Positions 9,941 through 19,465 of a stretch of DNA of 64,000 nucleotides are shown here, in pieces (within the stretch, counting starts at the first letter, position 1; each line of letters opens with the position of its first letter). The stretch is from Vibrio maerlii (GTDB lineage Bacteria; Pseudomonadota; Gammaproteobacteria; Enterobacterales; Vibrionaceae): NCBI RefSeq assembly GCF_003415655.1, contig NZ_QRHC01000004.1, forward strand, positions 372,001 to 436,000. Direction: 5' to 3'. The notes beneath the pieces were generated by a model. That model was not told the origin of the DNA. It was given only the letters and a program-made list of their open reading frames with translations, and made no database searches. The translations under genes were made by a program, and so were the position numbers.

Positions 9941-10005
9941 ACAGTTGTGCAGTATAAGAGTTTAATGACTTCCGTCAATATATTTTCCACCTGTGCAATA
10001 TAAAT
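9941..10005. promoter_or_regulatory. candidate TetR operator, two repeats
   Basis: Two copies of NTGTGCANTATAA (9945-9957 and 9991-10003) start 46 bp apart in the divergent promoter region. Each overlaps a short dyad: CACA-GT-TGTG at 9941-9950 and CAC-CT-GTG at 9988-9995. The position between adaptor and TetR genes suggests autoregulated repression; inferred only. Confidence 0.45.
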
Positions 10006-10069
10006 TTGAAAAGTGAAATCCACTAAGGCTAAAATAAGCATCGAGAAAAGACATTTTTGAGAGAAATCG

Positions 10070-10783
10070 ATGGCTGAACGTAAGCAAGGTAAACGAAGCG
10101 CACAAGCGGCAGAAGAGACAAAAAGGCTGATCATCATTGCGGCGGCGGAGTTATTTTGCGATTTAGGGTATGAACGAGTCTCGATTCGTAACATCAGTGA
10201 TAAGGCAGGCGTATCACACAGTTTGATTCGTCACCACTTTGGTAGCAAAGAGAAAATCTGGCATGCGATCAGTGATACTTTGCACGACCACATGCAAGAT
10301 ACGATGAAAAAAATGCTTGAATCGATTCCTACGCAATTACCACTAAACGCACGTCTGTATCAGTTTAGCTGTAAGATGCTCTCTCAAATCATCAGATATC
10401 CAATGCCGATGCAACTAATCGCGGATGGTATTCGCCAAGAAGACAAGCTGTTTGACTACTTTCTAACAGGAAAACACAAGGTCGCAGATACGGTTTTCCA
10501 CCTATACGATGAGCTCAACGAGACTCGAACCAATCCAATTGATTTCTGGGAAGTGAAGTGGCAATTAACTTTATACGCACATGGCGCGATTAGCTTGAAA
10601 CCATTGCTTCATCAAACCTACTTAGAGTTCGAAGGCGATAAGGACAAATGTTTGCTCAAACATTGGCAACTATTTGAGCAGCAAATGGCACGACTATTTG
10701 AAGTGAAAAATATCGAACGACTCAACCCTACTCGTATTGATGAGCTCATAGTGGAACTAGACTGTAACTGGTCAACAAGCTAA
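10070..10783 (+). CDS. TetR-family transcriptional regulator of the RND operon
   Basis: A 237-residue TetR-type repressor. The amino-terminal helix-turn-helix is clear at about residues 18-60, including AAAELFCDLGYERVSIRNIS and VSHSLIRHHFGSKEKIWHAI. The rest is an all-helical ligand-binding domain of unknown specificity. Divergent placement from the two-adaptor RND operon points to local control of efflux with release by a pump substrate. The protein begins with a basic run (AERKQGKRSAQAAEETKR), common in TetR tails that contact DNA. GAGAG precedes the ATG. The gap that follows (10784-10905) holds the add leader. Confidence 0.88.
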   Translation: MAERKQGKRSAQAAEETKRLIIIAAAELFCDLGYERVSIRNISDKAGVSHSLIRHHFGSKEKIWHAISDTLHDHMQDTMKKMLESIPTQLPLNARLYQFSCKMLSQIIRYPMPMQLIADGIRQEDKLFDYFLTGKHKVADTVFHLYDELNETRTNPIDFWEVKWQLTLYAHGAISLKPLLHQTYLEFEGDKDKCLLKHWQLFEQQMARLFEVKNIERLNPTRIDELIVELDCNWSTS

Positions 10784-10852
10784 CTCTCTAGGTTTTCATT
10801 CTCGACGTAAAACGATTGCGTTGACACCACATAGATATCACTTAAGCTATAC

Positions 10853-10880
10853 AGGAAAAGCACCTAACTGGTGCATTTCC
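10853..10880 (+). promoter_or_regulatory. hairpin in the add leader
   Basis: GGAAAAGCACC and GGTGCATTTCC pair around a TAACT loop (10 of 11 pairs) and end 25 bases before the add start codon. There is no T-run, so it is not a typical terminator. It may act on translation. Confidence 0.5.
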
Positions 10881-10905
10881 TAAAACTATAAGTATAAGTA
10901 AGTCT

Positions 10906-11898
10906 ATGAACTACCAAGCACTTCCAAAGATCGACCTTCACTGCCACCTAGATGGCAGCGTTCGCCCTCAAACACTTATCGACCTCGCTAAAGAGCAGTC
11001 CGTAAAACTTGAATCTTACAAGCTTCCTGATGTCACCGAAGCGATGATTGCTCCTGAAGATTGCCCTAACCTCATTGAGTATCTAAAGCGATTTGATATC
11101 GCACTTTCGGTGATGCAAAAAGCTGAAGCAATTGAACGCATCTCATACGAGCTATTCGCCGATGCGGCAGAAGAAAACGTAAAATACATGGAAGTGCGCT
11201 TCGGCCCTCTACTCCACCTACAACAAGGTTTGAGTATTGGTGAAGTGATTGAGAGTGCGATTAAGGGTATGAAACGTGCCGAAGATAATCACGATATTCG
11301 TGGTAACTACATTCTATCGATTGTTAAAGGGACCCCTGAAGAACAAGTACCTGAGCTAATTGAAATCGGTGCTCAGTACCTAGACAAAGGCGTTGTAGCA
11401 ATCGATCTAGCGGGAGCTGAACTTCCACACTTTGCTTCTGAATATCAACATTATATCGATTCAGCACGCGCAAAAGGTTACCGCGTAACTATTCATGCAG
11501 GCGAACAGGGTGACGGCAACAATGTACTTGAAGCGATTACCCTGCTGGGTGCGGAGCGTATTGGTCACGGAATTGGTATCAAGGACCATCCGCAAGCATA
11601 CGAAGTGACTAAGAAAGAAGAGGTAGCTCTTGAAACCTGCCCAACCAGTAACATCCAAACGAAAGCGGTTCAATCACTTGAAGAGCACCCTGCTCGAGCT
11701 TTCTTTGACGATAAGCTCAATGTCACAATCAACACGGACAACCGAACGGTATCAAATACAACAATGACCGATGAAGTTCGTAAGACGATTGAAGCGTTTA
11801 ACTTCTCTGAGCAAGAATATTTAGAGGTGTATAAAATCAGCGTTCTAAAATCTTTTGCGACTGATGAAGTGAAGCAAGAGCTACTTAAATACGCTTAA
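10906..11898 (+). CDS. add: adenosine deaminase
   Basis: A 330-residue zinc enzyme that deaminates adenosine and deoxyadenosine to inosine and deoxyinosine in purine salvage. Seen: metal-binding DLHCHLDGS at the amino terminus, the catalytic HAGEQG segment with its Glu, ERIGHGIG, and the carboxy-terminal [10 protein letters not shown] motif carrying the zinc-ligand aspartate. Length and motif order fit bacterial Add. The leader contains a hairpin instead of the purine aptamer for which the V. vulnificus add gene is known. A bidirectional terminator separates it from the convergent helicase gene. Confidence 0.95.
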   Translation: MNYQALPKIDLHCHLDGSVRPQTLIDLAKEQSVKLESYKLPDVTEAMIAPEDCPNLIEYLKRFDIALSVMQKAEAIERISYELFADAAEENVKYMEVRFGPLLHLQQGLSIGEVIESAIKGMKRAEDNHDIRGNYILSIVKGTPEEQVPELIEIGAQYLDKGVVAIDLAGAELPHFASEYQHYIDSARAKGYRVTIHAGEQGDGNNVLEAITLLGAERIGHGIGIKDHPQAYEVTKKEEVALETCPTSNIQTKAVQSLEEHPARAFFDDKLNVTINTDNRTVSNTTMTDEVRKTIEAFNFSEQEYLEVYKISVLKSFATDEVKQELLKYA

Positions 11899-11930
11899 GC
11901 CCCCACCCATTACATCCGATACAAACGTAA

Positions 11931-11956
11931 AAAGTCAGCGAAACGCTGACTTTTTT
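11931..11956. terminator. bidirectional terminator between add and rhlE
   Basis: Perfect 10-bp stem AAAGTCAGCG / CGCTGACTTT with an AAA loop and a T-run on the plus strand; both flanking genes converge on it. Confidence 0.85.
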
Positions 11957-11977
11957 GTTGACCCATTCTCGAATCGA

Positions 11978-13261
11978 TTACTTTCGGCGCTTACCGCGGT
12001 TTTGGTGGATCTTCATCTTCGCTTTCATCTTTCTCTTATCTGCTGAACGACCGCGACGACGAGGTGACTTCTCAGGCTCCACATCTTCAACCAAGCTCGG
12101 TTCAAAACCTTGCAACCATTCTTGCGGTAGACGCTGATCTAATAGGTTCTCAATCGCTTCGAGTAAGTATTCTTGGTCACGAGACATAAGAGAAACCGCT
12201 AAACCTTCATTTCCGGCGCGACCAGTACGACCAATGCGATGGATGTAATCTTCGGCTTTAAATGGAAGATCATAGTTGATCACCACTTCCAAAGATTGAA
12301 TATCAATACCACGAGCCGCTACATCGGTTGCGATGAGCGCACGTATCTTGCCTGACTTGAAATCATCCAATGCTTTCTGTCGTGCTCCTTGGCTTTTATC
12401 ACCATTGATTGACGTAGCCTTGATACCGTCTAGCTTCAGTTCCCCAACTAGAGCGTCACTGCCCTGCTTAGTCTTGGTAAACACCAAAGCTTGCTGCCAG
12501 TTACGTGAACCAATCAAGTATGCTAATAGTTCACTCTTACGCTTCTTATCTACCGGGTATAACATCTGTTTGACGGTATCAGCAGTGGTATTCTGAGGCG
12601 TTGCTTGAACTTCCACAGGTTGATTAAGAAGGCGCTGAGCTAAGTCACGAATACGCTTATCAAACGTCGCAGAAAACAACATAGTCTGACGTTCGCTATT
12701 CATGCGTTTCATAATGCGTTGAATATCAGGCATAAAGCCCATATCGAGCATGCGATCCGCTTCATCAAATACCAGATATTGCGTATGAGATAACGTAATG
12801 TTCTTTGAAAACACATGATCTAGCAAACGACCAGGTGTTGCTACCAAGATATCGACACCCTTTTTGATGTTAGCGGTTTGCACATTGATACTGGTCCCGC
12901 CATAGGCAACTACCACTTTGATCGCTGTAGCAGAAGCGTAGGCGTTAAGGTTGTCAAAGACTTGTTGTGCGAGCTCACGAGTCGGAGTAAGTACTAGAGC
13001 CTTTACAGCTTGAGGGGCGCTAGGCTCTCGTTCGAGTAACTTAAACTCATCTTGGCGAGCAATCAGCTTTTCAATTAAGGGCAAGCCAAACGCCGCTGTT
13101 TTACCTGTTCCTGTTTGTGCCCCTGCTAAAATGTCTTTCCCTTCTAAAACAACAGGTATTGCTTGTTGCTGGATCTCTGTTGGTTGTTTCAAACCTAGTT
13201 CAGCAATGGAGTCGACCAAGCCTTGAGAGAGACCAAATTGATTGAAGGTATTATCAGACAT
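11978..13261 (-). CDS. rhlE: DEAD-box ATP-dependent RNA helicase, RhlE-like
   Basis: A 427-residue cytoplasmic RNA helicase for RNA remodelling such as ribosome assembly. All core motifs are visible in order: Q-motif FGLSQ...PTEIQQQAIP, AQTGTGKT, PTRELA, TPGRLLD, DEAD within FDEADRMLDMGF, SAT, VFTKTK, ARGIDI and HRIGRTGRAG. A strongly basic carboxy-terminal tail (PRRRGRSADKRKMK and after) probably binds RNA. DEADRMLDMGF is typical of the RhlE subgroup, but paralogues exist in Vibrio and the exact one is not certain. Confidence 0.88.
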   Translation of the reverse strand: MSDNTFNQFGLSQGLVDSIAELGLKQPTEIQQQAIPVVLEGKDILAGAQTGTGKTAAFGLPLIEKLIARQDEFKLLEREPSAPQAVKALVLTPTRELAQQVFDNLNAYASATAIKVVVAYGGTSINVQTANIKKGVDILVATPGRLLDHVFSKNITLSHTQYLVFDEADRMLDMGFMPDIQRIMKRMNSERQTMLFSATFDKRIRDLAQRLLNQPVEVQATPQNTTADTVKQMLYPVDKKRKSELLAYLIGSRNWQQALVFTKTKQGSDALVGELKLDGIKATSINGDKSQGARQKALDDFKSGKIRALIATDVAARGIDIQSLEVVINYDLPFKAEDYIHRIGRTGRAGNEGLAVSLMSRDQEYLLEAIENLLDQRLPQEWLQGFEPSLVEDVEPEKSPRRRGRSADKRKMKAKMKIHQNRGKRRK

Positions 13262-13319
13262 TTTGTTACCGTATTGTACTTAAGGGGCGCAGATTGTATC
13301 AGAGTTCATCCTATGCAAT

Positions 13320-13922
13320 CTATCGAAGTTGCGCGGCCATAAGCCTCGATTCAGCTAAAACTTGCGGATAGAGGTCGAGAAATGCCTCTCGAAGCGTTTG
13401 ATAGTGGTTCACCAGGCTATCAGCACAATCCGCGAGCGGCCCCATTCTATCGCTTCTCATGGACATTCTTTCTAGCGCGTATGCGATATTCTCCATATCT
13501 TTATATGACAGTAGCCATTGCTCTGCCCACATAAAGTGATGAACTCGGCGGTAACGCTGAGGTATCGCTTCAGAATCAAATCGAGAGAGATCTTTATTGA
13601 GTTGAGACTCACAGCTTTCTAAAAAACACGTTAGTGGCTGAGTATGGAAGCTTTGCCATTCATTCGCTAAGCAATGATCCCAAAACATATCTAAAGCAAT
13701 CGGTGAGAAACGCCGCAGCCTGTCTGGAAACAATGGTTTTAATGAGGTAACAAGATTGTGGGTATCAGTATATCGATCAACAAAACGATGTAATTGAATA
13801 CCTTGTACAATATCTGCTGGATATTTATCGCTCGGATCTCCTTTTACAAAGTCACCCAGTAGATTACCAAGTAGATGACTTTGGCTATGATCCGCGATAT
13901 GTAGGTGTGCGAGAAAGTTCAT
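13320..13922 (-). CDS. acpH: acyl carrier protein phosphodiesterase
   Basis: About 200 residues of the AcpH (DUF479) family, which removes the 4'-phosphopantetheine group from holo-ACP and so recycles apo-ACP in fatty acid synthesis. Seen: the family opening MNFLAHLHIA, GNLLGDFVKGDP, and a histidine/aspartate pattern (HRFVDRYTDTH) resembling the HD-fold metal site. I start at the ATG at 13922, because the upstream ATG at 13937 adds only five residues not seen in the family. The gene stands alone near the helicase. Confidence 0.87.
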   Translation of the reverse strand: MNFLAHLHIADHSQSHLLGNLLGDFVKGDPSDKYPADIVQGIQLHRFVDRYTDTHNLVTSLKPLFPDRLRRFSPIALDMFWDHCLANEWQSFHTQPLTCFLESCESQLNKDLSRFDSEAIPQRYRRVHHFMWAEQWLLSYKDMENIAYALERMSMRSDRMGPLADCADSLVNHYQTLREAFLDLYPQVLAESRLMAAQLR

Positions 13923-14012
13923 GACTATCCATATCAACTTTAGTTACGGATAGTCTAGGTTGTTAAACTTAATTTGTAATCAAAAACTCAGGCATTGAGA
14001 CTACGAGTCTAA

Positions 14013-14150
14013 CTATTCTTGGTCTATTAATTGTGTTGAATCAGCAAGAGTCTCTTGCTCTTGTGAGTAGTCGCTTGCACAAAATACGATGCCAATCTCC
14101 ATTGCATCTAGCATTTCTAAGCTTTGTTCGTTTGCATATAACTCACTCAT
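14013..14150 (-). CDS. 45-residue small acidic protein, function unknown
   Basis: A short reading frame beginning MSELYANEQSLEMLDAME. The start is supported by a perfect AAGGAG ribosome binding site six bases upstream of the ATG at 14150, although the frame stays open further upstream. The product is acidic, has one Cys, and shows no signal peptide or membrane segment. I recognise no family. It lies alone between acpH and the second RND operon. Confidence 0.55.
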   Translation of the reverse strand: MSELYANEQSLEMLDAMEIGIVFCASDYSQEQETLADSTQLIDQE

Positions 14151-14313
14151 GGCTATCTCCTTCAATGTGTCGCCATTCATATATCTTGCGTTTATATAAC
14201 TCCTGTACTCCTTATAACTTACGTTATATGACACTTTGATGTCATAGCCGAATATTATTACAGCAAAACATGAACGGCGTCTCAGGCAAACGATTACCTT
14301 AGGTGCATTCAAC

Positions 14314-14343
14314 CAAAAAAAAGAGGAACCATTTGGCTCCTCT
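14314..14343 (-). terminator. terminator after second RND operon
   Basis: On the minus strand, AGAGGAGCC / GGTTCCTCT pairs with one mismatch around a short AAAT loop and is followed by eight T. Confidence 0.8.
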
Positions 14344-14360
14344 ACTTTACGATTTTGACC

Positions 14361-17300
14361 TTAAGCTCGCTTCAACTCAGAATTGGCTCGAAACATCAAG
14401 CTATACAACACAGGGACAACACCTAGCGTCAGCAGCGTACCCACCGCCATACCAAAGATCATCACAATAGCCATCGAGTACCAGAATTCACCACCAGAGA
14501 TAGCTAGAGGAATAAGACCAAGTATGGTCGTTAAAGTAGTCATCACAATTGGACGCAAGCGACTCATACACGCCTCAACAATCGCTTCTTTAATCGTCAT
14601 CCCCTCATCACGAGCTTGTTCAATAGAGTCAATCAGAACAATACCATTATTGATGATGATCCCTGCCAAGCTGAATAACCCAAGCATTGCAGGGAATGTG
14701 AAGTACGCATCCATCGCTAACAAGCCACCTACTGCCCCAATCAATGACAAGGGAATCGTCATCAAGATAATTGCGGGGCGTCGAACAGAGTTGAATTGTG
14801 CCAATAGCAGCAACACCATCACAGCAAAACACTGAGGTAGATAACCTAGTAGTGCTCCATTCGCTTTACTCGCGCCTTTTAGCTCACCACCCAGGAGGAT
14901 TTCATAACCCATAGGGACATCAAGTTTGCTTAAGTACGGTTGTACTAACTTATTCAACTCGCTGGCTTGTAAGGATTCATGTTTTACGCTGACAGTGACA
15001 GTGCGTTCTAAATTAAATCGACGAATTACCGACGGTTCGCTTACCCCAACTAATTTTGCGAATTGAGACAATGGTACCGTGTCACTACCTGCAACTGAGA
15101 CGAGCTGAGTATTGAGTAGTTTGTCGATGTGCTTTTCGCTATCTTCTACCGTCGCTACAACGGGAATAACATCTTCACCAGAACGAAAACTCGTGATTTC
15201 ACTACCACGTAAATAGCCTTCTAAGCTCAGTGCGATGTCTCTGCTTGTCACTCCCGCGCGCGCAGCTAAACCTTGATCAATATTGAGAATCAACTTAGGT
15301 ACATTGTTTTCCCAATCGTTGACCACACCAACGGTGCCAGGGATCTTACGTAGTGCGGTTTCAATTTCACTCGCTATAGAGGTGATCACTTTGGCATCTT
15401 CACCTACCACCTGATATTCAACCAAACCAAGTTCAGTACCACCTAACCACATGCGCTTTGCCTGGCCGGTTGCCTCAGGAAGCTGTGTACGAATGAAATC
15501 GTTGGTTTTTTCTACCATATCCAAAGCACTGTCCATATCCTTGGTATTCACTACCATGAAGGATACATTTGGTGCTCGCTCGACTGGAGACAATGCCAAG
15601 AAGAATCGTGGACCGCCATCACCCACATAAGCAACCGTGCTGGTTACATCTGGGTTCTGATCTCTATCAAGTAACCAATGATTTAGACGTTGTGTCACCC
15701 TATCAGTCTCTGTTGCTAGCGTGCCAGCAGGTAAATTTAAAAACACCAGATACTGGTTACGCTCAGAGCCAGGCATGAACTGAACAGTGATAAACCGGAA
15801 ACCGTAGATGGCAACAGCAAATATCATCAATACCGTAGCCAAGGTAATAATGCGCTGATTTAGCATTCCCGAAATAATACTTTGGTAGACTGAATAAAAT
15901 TTACCTTGATAGCGAGGTTTATCACTGTGTGTTTTTGTATTCGGTTTTAAGAACCAGACACACATTACCGGTGTTGCAAACAGACACAAAAACCAAGATG
16001 AAAGCAGCGCTAGTGTAATGACTTGCGACAGCGAACGTAGATACTCACCAGTCACATCTTGAGCCAATAACAAGGGCATGAAAGCAAGGATCGTCGTTAG
16101 CGAGGAGGTCAAGAGCGGTAGAGCCATCTTCTTTGATGCTTCAATCGCGGCTTCTGTTTTATCCTTACCGTTACTAATTTGCGACTTAATGTATTCAGCG
16201 ATCACGATACCGTTATCTACCAGCAAGCCCAGAGCAATGATGATAGCGGCAATCGACATACGCTGAAGCTCGACGCCCCAAACAGACATGCCTGCCACAG
16301 TCATTAAAATGGTTAACGGAACGATACTTCCCACGATCAGTCCCATTTTTAGCCCTAGAAACAGCATTACAACAGCCAGCACAACCGCAACCGTCTGCAT
16401 CAGATTTGTCGTTGCGGCACTGACCGAGGCCTCCACTTTTTCAGGTTGGAACGTCGCAATTTCAAGGTTCATCCCAATGGGCAATCTTTCGGTATTTGTT
16501 GCTAAGAATTCTTGAATTGATATGCCAAACTCTTCACTTTGCGCGCCTTCCACCATCGACGCGGCAATAACGACAGCTCGCTCTCCGTTGAAGTAAACGG
16601 GCGTATTGAAAGGGTCTTCGTATCCTTGCTCTACTCTTGCTAAGTCTTGAACATAAACATCGTTTCCACTTTCACGCTCGAATAGGTTGGTGTTTTGAAT
16701 ATCTTCAACCGATTCGAAATTACCAGTAGGTTCGATCTCTACCTGTAAGGTATCTGTCTCAATTAAGCCACCAGGCAATACTACATTGCGGTTTTGAAGC
16801 GCTGCACTAATATGAGCGAAGTGGAATTTATTGTTATCGAGCGTTCCTTTCTTTGCTTTGATCCAAACACGATCCTTATTTACACCATAAAGATCCACTT
16901 GTGAGATGGTGCTTAAGCTACTTAGTCGATCTTGCAGCTTTTCTGCTGTTTTGCGTAACTCACGTGGTGAGAAGTCAGCACCGGTTAACGCTAACGTTGC
17001 AGAATAAACGCGACCAAAATCATCGTTAACGAATGGTCCTTGCGTCCCTGCTGGTAAGCCAGCGGCTGCAGATTCTACCTTGTTACGCAGGTTGTCCCAA
17101 ATGGGTTGCAAGTTAGTGTAACGGTCATGAACCGCGACATTAATCTGCATCACTCCGGTGCGTGACCATGATTTAATATCGGTCACTTCTGGGATTTGCT
17201 TAATCGCTCGTTCTAGTGGTTTTGTAATGAAGTTTTCAATTCGTTCTGGTGACATACCAGGGAATTGAGCAGTTACAACCGCATTCCGAATTAAGATCTC

Positions 17301-17417
17301 CGGATCTTCTTTGCTTGGTGCATTCTTGAACGCGCTAAAACCAAGTACAATCAACATAAGCAGAAAGATTTGGGTAAAGCGGTTGAGCTTTAATGCAAGT
17401 TCAGTTAAACGATGCAT
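14361..17417 (-). CDS. RND efflux transporter, inner-membrane subunit (second system)
   Basis: A second RND pump, also 1018 residues but clearly different in sequence from the first. Seen: first transmembrane helix around residues 14-30, the FPGMSPERIENFITKPLE segment of the porter domain, TM4 motif GLLVDNGIVIAEY with the relay aspartate at D401, and the repeated second half ending in a final helix and SELKRA. It exports unknown substrates with its adaptor, whose stop lies 9 bp upstream of this ATG. No local regulator gene or TolC is present. Confidence 0.92.
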   Translation of the reverse strand: MHRLTELALKLNRFTQIFLLMLIVLGFSAFKNAPSKEDPEILIRNAVVTAQFPGMSPERIENFITKPLERAIKQIPEVTDIKSWSRTGVMQINVAVHDRYTNLQPIWDNLRNKVESAAAGLPAGTQGPFVNDDFGRVYSATLALTGADFSPRELRKTAEKLQDRLSSLSTISQVDLYGVNKDRVWIKAKKGTLDNNKFHFAHISAALQNRNVVLPGGLIETDTLQVEIEPTGNFESVEDIQNTNLFERESGNDVYVQDLARVEQGYEDPFNTPVYFNGERAVVIAASMVEGAQSEEFGISIQEFLATNTERLPIGMNLEIATFQPEKVEASVSAATTNLMQTVAVVLAVVMLFLGLKMGLIVGSIVPLTILMTVAGMSVWGVELQRMSIAAIIIALGLLVDNGIVIAEYIKSQISNGKDKTEAAIEASKKMALPLLTSSLTTILAFMPLLLAQDVTGEYLRSLSQVITLALLSSWFLCLFATPVMCVWFLKPNTKTHSDKPRYQGKFYSVYQSIISGMLNQRIITLATVLMIFAVAIYGFRFITVQFMPGSERNQYLVFLNLPAGTLATETDRVTQRLNHWLLDRDQNPDVTSTVAYVGDGGPRFFLALSPVERAPNVSFMVVNTKDMDSALDMVEKTNDFIRTQLPEATGQAKRMWLGGTELGLVEYQVVGEDAKVITSIASEIETALRKIPGTVGVVNDWENNVPKLILNIDQGLAARAGVTSRDIALSLEGYLRGSEITSFRSGEDVIPVVATVEDSEKHIDKLLNTQLVSVAGSDTVPLSQFAKLVGVSEPSVIRRFNLERTVTVSVKHESLQASELNKLVQPYLSKLDVPMGYEILLGGELKGASKANGALLGYLPQCFAVMVLLLLAQFNSVRRPAIILMTIPLSLIGAVGGLLAMDAYFTFPAMLGLFSLAGIIINNGIVLIDSIEQARDEGMTIKEAIVEACMSRLRPIVMTTLTTILGLIPLAISGGEFWYSMAIVMIFGMAVGTLLTLGVVPVLYSLMFRANSELKRA

Positions 17418-17426
17418 GCTACTCCC

Positions 17427-18524
17427 TTAGTATCCTTGCCAAAGGTTGACTTTCTGCCCTTCGTATAAATAAGGCACGCCAGCGACAACGACGAGTTCAC
17501 CTTCTTCTAAATTGTCTAGAACAACAACTTGATGATTGATTTTGCGTAGTAACTTCACGTAACGACGCTCTAAATGGTGAGTGTCTGGATTGACAACGAA
17601 GATTGCGGCATTGTTGTTCTCATCACCATGAGACTTATCATCAAAATCAAATGCTTCTAAAGGAAGACGGACGATGTTTTCATTGTGAGTACCAACATTA
17701 AGGCGAATGATGGCAGACATACCGTTTCGTAGCCTCGACGTATCACCATTGACACGAACGGTTACGGTATAAGCATTACCCTTACGAACGACAGCACCGA
17801 TTTCACTGACGTTACCAACAAGTGCTTCTTCAGGGAGTGATGGGAAAGTGATATCCACTTCTTCGCCATACTGAACTTCTTGGATTAGAGATTCAGGCAC
17901 AAGGAAATCGATGTCAAAACTGTCGTTATTAACCAGTTCAATGATCTTTTGACCTGAGTTTACTTTGGTAAAATCATCAACCAATACATCACTTATCAAT
18001 CCAGTATATGGCGCATAAAGAACAGTACGAGCAAGATTAAGCTCAGCGTTGTTGAGATCAGACATCGCGAGGTTTTGCTGTTCCAATTTTGCATCGAAGT
18101 CAGCTCGAATTGCTGTCAGTTCAGAATCGCTAATAAAGCCACTTTCATTTAGTTTTGCAGCTCGCGTGAACTTATCTTCCGCTTGAATACGTGATGCATT
18201 CGCTGCCCCAAGTGAAGCTTTCGCTTTGTTTAAAGCAAGCGTGAATTCTTCAGTGCCAAGCTGGGCCAAGATTTGACCTTTGTTGACACGCTGACCTTTA
18301 AGAACCAATACCTGATTAACAGTCCCACCTACTTTGAAGCTGATTGGGGAGGTTTGAGCGCTTTTTACTAACCCCGAAAATTCTCGCACCTGACGGTGAG
18401 ATTCGTATTTAGTTGTAATGAACTTAACGCTGCGAACTGCCTGTTCTTGAGGTTTTACTTGCGTGTCCTGTCCTTCACACGCAATTAGTGATAATGAAAT
18501 TAGAGGGATAAGAAATGCTTTCAC
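17427..18524 (-). CDS. RND efflux periplasmic adaptor, lipoprotein (second system)
   Basis: A 365-residue membrane fusion protein. Seen: lipoprotein signal peptide with lipobox LIAC, the lipoyl halves GQRVNKGQILAQLGTEEF and TVLYAPYTGLISDV, a helical hairpin between them, and a carboxy-terminal domain ending in GVPYLYEGQKVNLWQGY, a typical adaptor ending. It is first in a two-gene operon with the RND pump. A 28-bp dyad lies 17 bp upstream of the start codon and probably binds a regulator encoded elsewhere. Confidence 0.9.
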   Translation of the reverse strand: MKAFLIPLISLSLIACEGQDTQVKPQEQAVRSVKFITTKYESHRQVREFSGLVKSAQTSPISFKVGGTVNQVLVLKGQRVNKGQILAQLGTEEFTLALNKAKASLGAANASRIQAEDKFTRAAKLNESGFISDSELTAIRADFDAKLEQQNLAMSDLNNAELNLARTVLYAPYTGLISDVLVDDFTKVNSGQKIIELVNNDSFDIDFLVPESLIQEVQYGEEVDITFPSLPEEALVGNVSEIGAVVRKGNAYTVTVRVNGDTSRLRNGMSAIIRLNVGTHNENIVRLPLEAFDFDDKSHGDENNNAAIFVVNPDTHHLERRYVKLLRKINHQVVVLDNLEEGELVVVAGVPYLYEGQKVNLWQGY

Positions 18525-18540
18525 AATATCGTACTCAAGT

Positions 18541-18568
18541 TATGGTATGGCATGCATTGTACACCATA
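18541..18568. promoter_or_regulatory. 28-bp operator-like palindrome upstream of second RND operon
   Basis: Three palindromic blocks share one centre: TATGGT at 18541, ATGCAT in the middle and ACCATA ending at 18568. Two further single-base symmetric matches occur between blocks. It sits 17-44 bp before the adaptor start, a position suited to repression. Confidence 0.5.
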
Positions 18569-18691
18569 CTATATCTAAAGTTGAATTAATGATCGTAATA
18601 TTTCGTACTGTGTCGGATAAATTTACATTTTTTCGATAGAAGTCTTATCTTTACAGCAAGTTACGTAGGCCTATCTATGAATCTCGTTGAG

Positions 18692-19366
18692 TTAATTGAG
18701 TATCTTGCTTTGATTTGTATCGAGGTAAACCTTGTTGTTCACGTTTAGTCCCCCACAGTAAACAAAGTACACGTCCCTTCCTGAATAATTTATCGAGCGC
18801 ATCCAACCATCAAGTTCGATAAACTCTTCATGTTTACAACGACCGGACTTTATCAAAGCTTCTGTGTGTTGATGCATGATCTCTTTATAAGTTTTGTAGT
18901 CATCAGAGCCACCAATTAATCCCTCGATCATCTCGTCTGTCTCTTTACTTGAGATAGTTGGTTTTTCATCCGCAAGCTTGTTTGAGTTAACCCAGTTGGC
19001 AATCTCTTCACCGCCCTCTTCAAGGACTATGTAAGGCGTGATACGCGTGAAAGAAGAACTCTCTTCATAGGTATCTACTTCTTCACCTTTGTAAAGGCGA
19101 TCCTCTACATACTGACCATTCGGCTCGTTAACGACTTCAACACCATTTTCAGTAACATAGCGCTTTCTGACTTGATATTCAGGTTCTTGTTGTTCAGTTT
19201 CTGAAAGCTCAGTGTCTGGCTTTTCTTGACCAGCACTCGGCTTTACAATCGGCTCACTAACAGCAGCGTCTCCACTACCCTCATTTTGATATACAAAGAA
19301 GTAGTAACCGGCAGCAGCGCCAGCAAGAAGCATCAATGTAACAACAGCAATAATGATTTTTTTCAT
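18692..19366 (-). CDS. membrane-anchored protein with SH3-like region
   Basis: About 224 residues: an amino-terminal transmembrane anchor (KKIIIAVVTLMLLAGAAAGYY), a charged linker (about residues 30-65), then a segment like a bacterial SH3 domain (VRKRYVTENGVEVVNEPNG, LYKGEEVDTYEE, ITPYIVLEEGGEEIANWVN), and a carboxy-terminal part with two Cys. Probably exposed to the periplasm. The ATG at 19366 was chosen because it begins directly at the anchor. The function is unknown. The next gene rightward is divergent and encodes another exported protein. Confidence 0.65.
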   Translation of the reverse strand: MKKIIIAVVTLMLLAGAAAGYYFFVYQNEGSGDAAVSEPIVKPSAGQEKPDTELSETEQQEPEYQVRKRYVTENGVEVVNEPNGQYVEDRLYKGEEVDTYEESSSFTRITPYIVLEEGGEEIANWVNSNKLADEKPTISSKETDEMIEGLIGGSDDYKTYKEIMHQHTEALIKSGRCKHEEFIELDGWMRSINYSGRDVYFVYCGGLNVNNKVYLDTNQSKILN

Positions 19367-19465
19367 ATTGTTCTTTGAAAAAGTAGAACCCACACGACAG
19401 GATAGAATTGACAGTCAAATAAGACTTTACCATATTTATTAATAAGATAGTTAACACAGAGCGAG

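Noticed and set aside
10784..10905. Adenine riboswitch upstream of add
   Set aside because: No purine-aptamer core sequence was visible; only a single hairpin is present.
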